Assembly: GCA_000733415.1 (NCBI GenBank)
Contig: KL662191.1
Location: 4,188,308 to 4,252,307, forward strand
Direction: 5' to 3'
From: [Leptolyngbya] sp. JSC-1
GTDB lineage: Bacteria; Cyanobacteriota; Cyanobacteriia; Elainellales; Elainellaceae
DNA length: 64,000 nt
Positions 1-6,556 of the stretch are shown one piece after another. Position numbers and translations under genes: made by a program. Under the pieces are notes generated by a model, which saw only the letters and a list, made by a program, of their open reading frames with translations, had not been told where the DNA came from and searched no databases. The first letter of the stretch is position 1, and each line of letters opens with the position of its first letter.

Positions 1-2174
1 TTCGCCTCCCACCAGTTACCGCAAAATTTAGCATTATCGACTAGGGATTCAAGCTGCTGCAACTGTTCAGGGTGAATCATCCAGTCATTCCCCAACCATT
101 GCGTAATCAGGTTCGTTAAGCGAGGATTAGCTTGAGCTAAAAAGCGGCGCGGTGTAATTTTGGCCGATGTGTCACTAAATCGTTCGGCATACATGTCGTT
201 AAAGTCTGCTAGAAGCGTGCGTTGAAGCAACTGGGTGTGGAGCGGGTATACACCAGCAATCGTGTCACTACCAACACAGGCGAGGTGCAGCATACGGAGA
301 TTGCCACTACTTTGATCGATCAGCGACATGCGACCAATACGCTCCTCATCTGCAGGAAAACGGCTCCGCACCTGATCCAGAAAACGCCGGTTAATTTCAT
401 GGATGATTTCTAGATGTCTGGGCAAGAGCTGGCTGAACAACTCAATTGGCCACTGCTCACCGCGTGCAGTTGCAGTCAAGTGATACAGACGGCAGCTACA
501 GAGCTTTTCAGTGATTGACCAAGCCTGCTCCCAGTCGAGCTGATGTTCATCGACAAGCTGGTACATCAGTTCTGCCAGAGTTAAGGCCGTGGTCGGATCA
601 TTTAACTGCACCCGAAAGTGGTTGGGCAGCGATTCCAGCGGACGTTCAGCCTCGAGATGGAGCCGGATCATATCTTGAACAGCCCCAGAGGCGAGTAAGA
701 ACCATTGCTTCCAGCTCAGTTCTTGCTGCTGATCGGAAGGGTTGACGGCAGGTGAGGGATAAGGTTGACGTAGCAGTGCGGTATTTGCTTTCCACAGTCG
801 TAATCGATTAATCGTCTCTGTCTCGTATCCCGAAATCAGCAGATCAAAGGGAACTGCCTGTACCACTTCTGCGGCCACCCAGCGTTTGCGATAGTGTCCC
901 TGCTCGTCGGTATAGAATTCAGTGTGGCCACCAAACTTCACCTGAACGCTAGCAGCCTGTTCCAGCTCCCAGATGGTTCGGGTTAAATCATGTTCATCCA
1001 GGGCAGACGATGCATCCTCAGGTTTGTCAGGTGCGTCAGGTTTGCCAAGTTCGTCAGGCTCGTTAGGCTCGCCAAATTTATCATCGTAATAAATCCCATA
1101 TCCGATCGCAGCAAAGCCAGCGGTTGTGTAGGCTTCCAAATTACTGCCAACTAGACAACCTAAACCGTCCGTCTCCTGTTCTGACCAGTGTTCCTGTTCA
1201 CAGAGCTGGTCTAAATTCAGCCCCAATTCCTGCAGGGCTTGCCGGACTAGATCGAATAAACCCAGATTGGCCAGATGATTTTCTAGCTGTAACCCGACGG
1301 CATATTCAGGAGAAATTTCGACCCGCACGGGCTGGATTTGGGCCGATGGCTCAGTGGAACTGAATCGCAGCAGACATGCTCGCACCATTGCTGCCAAGGC
1401 TACATAGACATCTGCGACGGTAGCGGTTTGTAGGGTTCGATGTCGGATATGATACAACGTATCCACGAACGCCTGTTGAAATATTCGGATGTTGAAGGAT
1501 TCGCGAGTTGCAATTGGAATAATCTTTGCCATCGCTGCATCTATTGCTGAGATAGGGTTGGGTGTACTATCTACCTGACTGGCTGTACGAACTTCCAGAG
1601 ACGGATCAGCTGGATTTAAGCTACTAAATGCCTTCAGTGTTGCCAGGTCTGCTGTTGATTCAGCTCTCTCCACAGCAGCTCCTGTATTTATCACTTGTGC
1701 TTCTGTTACTTGCGCTTCTGTTACTTGTGAATCCGTCACTTGCGCTTCTTCAAATTGATCAGCATCTTCTTCAGCATCTTCTTCAACAATTTCAGTTTCT
1801 TCCGTTAGGTTCTGATCGGGCGAACAAGCAGCTAAATCTAAAGGTTCCTCTATTTCGCTTACTCCAATTACCTGATCAGCCTGCTGTGCTGCCGTCTCGG
1901 ATGGATCTGTATTTTCGATCACATTTTCATTTGTTGAGTTCATTTCGTCCTTTACAGTTGATGCAATCGTTTCTGGTTGATTGACTACAGCCGTTTCTGT
2001 CTCAGCCCTTTGTGATTCCTGCTCCCCCAAATCGGGGAGGTTGGACTCAGAGCCATCCCCTTCCAGGTTCAAAACTGCCCCAGACCTTGATGACCAAATT
2101 CCTCTCGTCAAAATCGCAAGCCCTGCGCCTAACAGCACCACTGGCAGTAACCATAAAGCATTAGCAGAATCCAT
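1..2174 (-). CDS. Membrane-anchored, divergent glycogen-phosphorylase-like protein (N-terminal part; runs off left edge)
   Basis: Reading leftward from an ATG at 2174, 724 codons stay open to the window edge. Residues about 6-23 form one hydrophobic helix (core LWLLPVVLLGAGLAIL). A roughly 220-residue acidic, Gln/Glu/Thr-rich linker with a VTEAQV repeat follows. From about residue 250 the chain follows the GT35 glycogen phosphorylase fold: DVYVALAAMVRACLL, IGYGIYY, SGYETETINRLRLW, LLPRHLEIIHEINRRFLD, ITPRRFL. The usual glycine-rich GNGGLGRLA stretch reads ETDGLGCLV, NDTHPAL reads NDPTTAL (about residue 525), and the GSHAVNGVA segment reads GSDTIAGVY (about residue 637), so conserved active-site residues are lost. 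The PLP-lysine region lies outside the window. The frame is open upstream of the ATG, so the start is uncertain. Family is confident; loss of catalysis is inference. Confidence 0.8.
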   Translation of the reverse strand, partial: MDSANALWLLPVVLLGAGLAILTRGIWSSRSGAVLNLEGDGSESNLPDLGEQESQRAETETAVVNQPETIASTVKDEMNSTNENVIENTDPSETAAQQADQVIGVSEIEEPLDLAACSPDQNLTEETEIVEEDAEEDADQFEEAQVTDSQVTEAQVTEAQVINTGAAVERAESTADLATLKAFSSLNPADPSLEVRTASQVDSTPNPISAIDAAMAKIIPIATRESFNIRIFQQAFVDTLYHIRHRTLQTATVADVYVALAAMVRACLLRFSSTEPSAQIQPVRVEISPEYAVGLQLENHLANLGLFDLVRQALQELGLNLDQLCEQEHWSEQETDGLGCLVGSNLEAYTTAGFAAIGYGIYYDDKFGEPNEPDELGKPDAPDKPEDASSALDEHDLTRTIWELEQAASVQVKFGGHTEFYTDEQGHYRKRWVAAEVVQAVPFDLLISGYETETINRLRLWKANTALLRQPYPSPAVNPSDQQQELSWKQWFLLASGAVQDMIRLHLEAERPLESLPNHFRVQLNDPTTALTLAELMYQLVDEHQLDWEQAWSITEKLCSCRLYHLTATARGEQWPIELFSQLLPRHLEIIHEINRRFLDQVRSRFPADEERIGRMSLIDQSSGNLRMLHLACVGSDTIAGVYPLHTQLLQRTLLADFNDMYAERFSDTSAKITPRRFLAQANPRLTNLITQWLGNDWMIHPEQLQQLESLVDNAKFCGNWWEA

Positions 2175-2981
2175 ACTGCGTAAAGTTGCTGACTTATCGC
2201 CCCAACTTGCTAAGGATCAAACGTGAAGTGTTAAAACTTTTGAAAGGTTTGTCAACGTTGTCATTTTTCAACATTGTCTTAGTGTGCTGCGTCTTAGTAT
2301 GCTGCGCGCCCACCGGTCAAGCGGTTCCAAGTCAAGCTATTCTCCCAGACAGCAGCCAACTTTAGAGGTGATATGAAATACATCATTCAGTATATAAACT
2401 TTGAAAACTGATTACATCTATATGTTTATAAGAAAGCTTTATGCATAGATTAACTAGCGTTTGTTTATGATATCAGCAGATTATGATGAGAGATTCTGAT
2501 CAGTAACCGCCGAACTGTCCCGTAGAAGCGATAGGTAAAGGCAAGAAGTTCCAAATATTCTAAATATTTGTCAGCAAACTTTGAAAGTGCAGCTAGATTT
2601 GGTATACTGCCTCCAGCGTTGGCTTCCTAAATCCTCCTCGTAGGAAACTAAATAGCTTCTTGATTTGGTACTAGTTTGAAAAATAAATTTCGTGGGGCTT
2701 TGCTTCCAGACCGTTCTGATTGGCTTTTTTAGCGCTTTTTGATGTTGCCTCAGTAGCTTGGGGCGTTAGTTTTGCGCATTCCACCAAAGTCGATTGCAAC
2801 AATGTCTTCAACAATGTCTTGAGCGTAAAATTCCAGATCGCCGAGATCTTCTGCCTGAAGTGTTCGAGCGTTTATTGAGGTGAATGGTTGGATGTTGACG
2901 AGCAGCAGGTGTGTTGCTTGGAACTGCATAGCCCATCGTTTGAATTTGCAATTTCGTTTTTTAAAGTGTGGACATCAAATT
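2175..2981. other. 807-bp intergenic region between divergent genes
   Basis: No convincing gene on either strand. It separates the divergent phosphorylase-like and SH3b genes and must hold both promoters. Visible features are an AT-rich core (about 2370-2470) and a direct repeat CAACAATGTCTT at about 2798-2822. The reading frame of the downstream gene is open from 2880 but carries no signal-peptide-like N-terminus until the ATG at 2982. Confidence 0.5.
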
Positions 2982-3656
2982 ATGCAACACGTGAAATTTT
3001 CTAGGTTCCCTGGTGCTTTAGTAGTTGCCTCAGCAGCTTTAGTGCTTTCAGTATTTCCTGGCTATGCTCAGAGTGTTTCTCCAGAATTGGAAACTCGCGC
3101 TCGAGATGCCTGCACACAAAAAGCGCAAGCAGACGGTTTCACCGTCCAGGATGTGGTTTCGGTGGCAGCAGTTGATGCCGATACGGTGAATGTTGTACTC
3201 AACTTAAATCGAGATGGTCAGCTTTACAAATTAACCTGCGGCTATAGTGCTTCTCAAAACAGCGCCATCGTGGGAGACAGTGCGGATACAACCGCTACCA
3301 GGACCTATCAACCCTGGCTCAATCCCTGGCTGCTAACTTTGCTGCCATTACTAGTGGGACTGCCGCTGCTGTTAGCTTGGACAAAAAGCCGCAGTTCAGA
3401 CGAGTATCTCCGCTATACGGGTGTAAAAAATACTCGCGTACATTACGGTGAACGCTCTGAGGCAATCGTGAGAACCGATGGCTCGATGCTGGATATATAC
3501 TCTGGCCCAGCTAGCAGCTATCGAGTTACTGGCAATCTCCGCAATGGCCAGCGAGTACTGCTATCAGGACGGTATGAAAATAGCTGGGTAGAACTCGCAG
3601 ATGGCGGCTGGATTCCGGCGCAGTATTTGGAGACCCATCCTCGCTTTGTATCCTAG
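2982..3656 (+). CDS. Membrane protein with signal peptide and C-terminal SH3b domain
   Basis: This 224-residue protein begins at the ATG at 2982, chosen because a clean signal peptide starts there (MQHVKFSRF, hydrophobic core, cleavage near GYAQ). The frame is open upstream to 2880 but without such a sequence. After the signal comes a small uncharacterised domain with two cysteines (DACTQKA and LTCGYS) that may form a disulfide. A transmembrane helix follows (about residues 110-132, LLTLLPLLVGLPLLLAW), then a bacterial SH3 (SH3b) domain from about residue 155 (RTDGSMLDIYSGPASSYRV, SWVELADGGWIPAQYL). SH3b domains commonly bind peptidoglycan or peptides. With a cleaved signal and one helix the SH3 part would be cytoplasmic, which is unusual, unless the first hydrophobic stretch stays as an anchor. 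Function unknown. Confidence 0.75.
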   Translation: MQHVKFSRFPGALVVASAALVLSVFPGYAQSVSPELETRARDACTQKAQADGFTVQDVVSVAAVDADTVNVVLNLNRDGQLYKLTCGYSASQNSAIVGDSADTTATRTYQPWLNPWLLTLLPLLVGLPLLLAWTKSRSSDEYLRYTGVKNTRVHYGERSEAIVRTDGSMLDIYSGPASSYRVTGNLRNGQRVLLSGRYENSWVELADGGWIPAQYLETHPRFVS

Positions 3657-3841
3657 AGTGCACTTTCTAATACTACGGAACAGCCTACACTCTGAAACAC
3701 CCAATGTTAAAGCGAGAATCGGCGAGATTTTCAGCACATATCTGAGAAAAAGACTGTTTATGTGATTTCTATTGCTGATATCTGCTTCTTACTCAATAAT
3801 GCTAGAGTTATCTGAAGTTTTCAAATTGGAGAATTTCCACA

Positions 3842-4321
3842 ATGGCAACCTACACCCCTCAAGAAATGACCACGATTGCCGAAGCCCCTATGATGATCGG
3901 TATGGCGGTTGCAATGGCCGATATGGGAATCGTTTCGACTGCAATTGAGGCGGCAGCGATGTCAAAAGAAGTGTCGGGTGCTGCTGCCAAGTATCCCAAT
4001 AACTCGATCATCCAATCGGTGTTCTCAGAAGCCGCGATCAAGAGCGGTGCAATTAAGATGGAAAAGCCGGACATTAAGCCAGAGGATGTGCAGTCTGGTG
4101 CCGTAGTAGACAAGGCTTTAGCAGCAGTCGATGCGGCCGTGGGCGTTGTATCGGGCAAAGCCACTCCCGAAGAAATCACTGAATTCAAGCAGTTTGTTTA
4201 TTCCTGTGCCGACGCGGTTGCCAATGCAGCGGGCAGCGGCTTGTTCGGTTCTGGCAACCCCAAAGTCAGTGCTCCAGAAGCAGCGGCACTAGCGAAAATT
4301 AAAACGGCTTTAGCAATTTAA
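3842..4321 (+). CDS. Conserved-type hypothetical protein, 159 aa, Ala-rich helical
   Basis: I do not recognise the family. The protein is Ala/Met-rich and predicted mostly helical: an N-terminal hydrophobic stretch (MMIGMAVAMADMGIV), a central charged segment (AIKMEKPDIKPEDVQ), and a C-terminal part with a single cysteine (FVYSCADAVANAAGSG). There is no signal peptide or clear transmembrane span. The pattern recalls small helical stress proteins of TerB type, but no acidic metal-binding signature is seen. It is first of three co-oriented genes (4661 lipoprotein, 5543 protein), and codon use is like the neighbours. The ATG is a plausible start, following TTGGAGAATTTCCAC. Confidence 0.7.
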   Translation: MATYTPQEMTTIAEAPMMIGMAVAMADMGIVSTAIEAAAMSKEVSGAAAKYPNNSIIQSVFSEAAIKSGAIKMEKPDIKPEDVQSGAVVDKALAAVDAAVGVVSGKATPEEITEFKQFVYSCADAVANAAGSGLFGSGNPKVSAPEAAALAKIKTALAI

Positions 4322-4660
4322 TCGGCGAGTTGATCGGCTGCCGATACCTGTTGATTATAAGCATTGATTATCGTCGGCTAGATTGAGGCTGGCTTACCTG
4401 CGCTTCTACCTAGAATCAGTTCTTCGGGTAGAGGCGCTATGTTCATATTGTTATTGCCACGTCGTTCCTGCAGCAATCTGTGGCTAAGTCGCTGAAATAA
4501 TCTGCTGAATCTCAAAGTTAATTTGCATTCTTTTGCAAAGCTCAGTTATTGCGCAACTCTTCCGTTAAAATCCAAATATCAATTCTCCAAAGAATCCACT
4601 GTACAGCTAGATGTACGACTAAACGGAATTGGTGTTATTCGCTTTTTTAGGGAGATAACA
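4322..4660 (+). other. 339-bp gap inside the three-gene cassette
   Basis: The frame of the next gene is open from 4523, but nothing resembling its lipoprotein signal occurs before 4661. I see no other gene. The sequence around 4345-4440 may fold weakly, but I could not identify a clear terminator. The gap is long enough for a separate promoter, so the cassette may not be one transcript. Confidence 0.4.
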
Positions 4661-5437
4661 ATGGTTTTTGCTCGTTGGTCTAGGATATTTGTCCCCATTT
4701 TGTTGAGCCTATTGCTCTTTATTACGTCTTGTTCCAGTACTCCTTCGCGCTATTCACAGGTGCAAAAAGACACAACCCGGTGGGGAGCACCCGGTGCGGT
4801 TGCTAAAAAGGCCGAGAAGGGCGGCACGTTCAATCAGTTTTTCCCCGATCCAACTCGTTCTTATGAAGTCATCCCCACCCAGGAAAAGAAAGGGTTTGCT
4901 GAATATAAAGTGATCAAGGATGGCAAGACGGTGGCAATGCTGTCGATCAACGATACCCTCAGCCTGCCGACTGCTGCTGCTAAATACAAAAACAGCACCG
5001 AAAAAATTGCGGGCTATCCAGCTGTAGATCAGGGCACAACCACGACTGGCATTTTGGTGAATGACCGCTATCAGGTTAAAGTGCTCTCTCGCGATCCTTC
5101 CTTTACAAAAGAAGACCGGGTAGCTTGGCTGCAAAAATTTGATCTGCGGGGCTTGGCCAAATTAGAAGGAGCAACCACCACAGCGAAGCAATCTAGCCCA
5201 AGCGAGGCAAAAACACCCAAATTGGCTCAACCCAATCCCCCTGTTGCTGAACCGGTCCTGACCGATGCTAAATCCCGTGCCGCTACTATCAAGGCCAAGG
5301 CCGACGAAGTTAGGGCCAAAGCTGCCGCTGCTATGGAAAAAGCCGCTGCTGATTCAGCCCAAGCCAAAAAAGCCCAACCCGGAGATGAGTATCCACCGAT
5401 GCTGAAGCCCCTGTTGGCCCCGCAACCTGCATCCTAA
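4661..5437 (+). CDS. Lipoprotein of unknown function with Ala/Lys-rich C-terminal tail
   Basis: The ATG at 4661 is chosen because it follows a good ribosome site (AGGGAG, 4649-4654) and begins a lipoprotein signal: VFARWSR, a hydrophobic core, then the lipobox FITSC with the lipidated Cys at about residue 24. The mature part has one soluble domain to about residue 165 (WGAPGAVAKKAEKGGTFNQF, GFAEYKVIKDGKTVAMLSIN, KYKNSTEKIAGYPAVDQG). Then comes a low-complexity Pro/Ala/Lys tail with AKA and AAA runs that probably forms an extended or coiled-coil stalk. It would face the periplasm or thylakoid lumen. I do not recognise the family. It lies between two other unrecognised co-oriented genes. Confidence 0.75.
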   Translation: MVFARWSRIFVPILLSLLLFITSCSSTPSRYSQVQKDTTRWGAPGAVAKKAEKGGTFNQFFPDPTRSYEVIPTQEKKGFAEYKVIKDGKTVAMLSINDTLSLPTAAAKYKNSTEKIAGYPAVDQGTTTTGILVNDRYQVKVLSRDPSFTKEDRVAWLQKFDLRGLAKLEGATTTAKQSSPSEAKTPKLAQPNPPVAEPVLTDAKSRAATIKAKADEVRAKAAAAMEKAAADSAQAKKAQPGDEYPPMLKPLLAPQPAS

Positions 5438-5542
5438 TTAAGCTGAATAACCAAGCTGAACATTAACTGAATTGCTCGTTCAGCGCGTTTAAGTTCAGCA
5501 TGTTTAAGCCGCTTTCGCACTTTTACGCTTAAGGAGTCGATT

Positions 5543-6427
5543 GTGAGTAAACCCATATATCAGTTGGTGGATGAGTTGCCTAAAGGTGGCCTCACCGTAA
5601 CCGCATTAAGATCTCTGGATTTTGTGATTCCAGGCCAGTGGAATAATCTGGTCGGATTCGACAATACAATTCGAACGGTCACTGGCGAAACCGACGAAGC
5701 TCTGATTCAGCAAATTGGTGAACGCGCCGTTACGCTCTACAACGATAAATCTCAAGGCTATCAGCGGGCACTCTGGCTCTATGAATCGGTCGATTCGGCA
5801 GCGGGATTGCTGGGAGCCGCCGCAATTGCCAACCGGATTGGGCAAGATACGTTCTTGGGATTTTTGAAGCACCTGACGCCCAAGCCTGAACGCGCCCAAA
5901 GTATTGACCTCTGCATCAAGCTGGTGACCGAGCTGGTGGCCTTCTGTCAGATCAACGGCATTCCCGGTGACAGTATTGGTGATTTCTTGGCAGCCCTGAA
6001 GGACTACAGCGGCGAGTCGCTGATGCGGATGGCAGCTCTAGTTTCCTTCGATGGCTTGATTCCGCTAGGAGCGGGCTTTACCGAAAAGGCGCTTTCTGTC
6101 CTCAAGGGCACCAGTCCCTCTGAGCTGAGCCACAACCAAACCTTCAAGGGTGTCGATGAGCTAATTCCGGGTGATGACAACGCGAGCAAGCTCTCCTTTA
6201 TTACCCAAAGCTTTGAGTCCACCAAAGGCTGGATGGAAGACTTTGTCTCTTCCCGCAATCTGACTCAGGGCGATTTGGTGAATAATCTTTCTAAGTTTGT
6301 CGAGATCTCTAGCGATAAGCTGGATTACCTGGGGGCGTTTCTGGATGTCACCGTGAAGTATTACCGCCATACCGGCATCCAAACTCTGGCCCGCCGCCTG
6401 ATCGAACGAGCCGTGGCGGAGATTTGA
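5543..6427 (+). CDS. Hypothetical helical protein, 294 aa
   Basis: I do not recognise the family. The product has no signal peptide and no long hydrophobic helix. It looks like an all-alpha soluble protein with amphipathic stretches (QRALWLYESVDSAAGLLGAA, SFESTKGWMEDFVSSRN, QTLARRLIERAVAEI). The start codon follows TTAAGGAGTCGATTGTG: GTG/ATG choices overlap, and translation from MSKPIYQLV fits the ribosome site AAGGAG. It is last of the three-gene cassette (3842, 4661, 5543) and converges on the coiled-coil/TPR gene at 6557. Joint function with the lipoprotein is inferred only from position. Confidence 0.7.
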   Translation: MSKPIYQLVDELPKGGLTVTALRSLDFVIPGQWNNLVGFDNTIRTVTGETDEALIQQIGERAVTLYNDKSQGYQRALWLYESVDSAAGLLGAAAIANRIGQDTFLGFLKHLTPKPERAQSIDLCIKLVTELVAFCQINGIPGDSIGDFLAALKDYSGESLMRMAALVSFDGLIPLGAGFTEKALSVLKGTSPSELSHNQTFKGVDELIPGDDNASKLSFITQSFESTKGWMEDFVSSRNLTQGDLVNNLSKFVEISSDKLDYLGAFLDVTVKYYRHTGIQTLARRLIERAVAEI

Positions 6428-6556
6428 TCAATCTTAAGCTGCCTTGTGTAGCTTTTGTTTCGAAGCGAAAAGTAGCTGGTGGGGTTAAGGCTCTGCCAGC
6501 TTTTTCAAGCTAATGCCAACCCAACTGATGCCAACTCAACTCGCATCAACTCTCGT

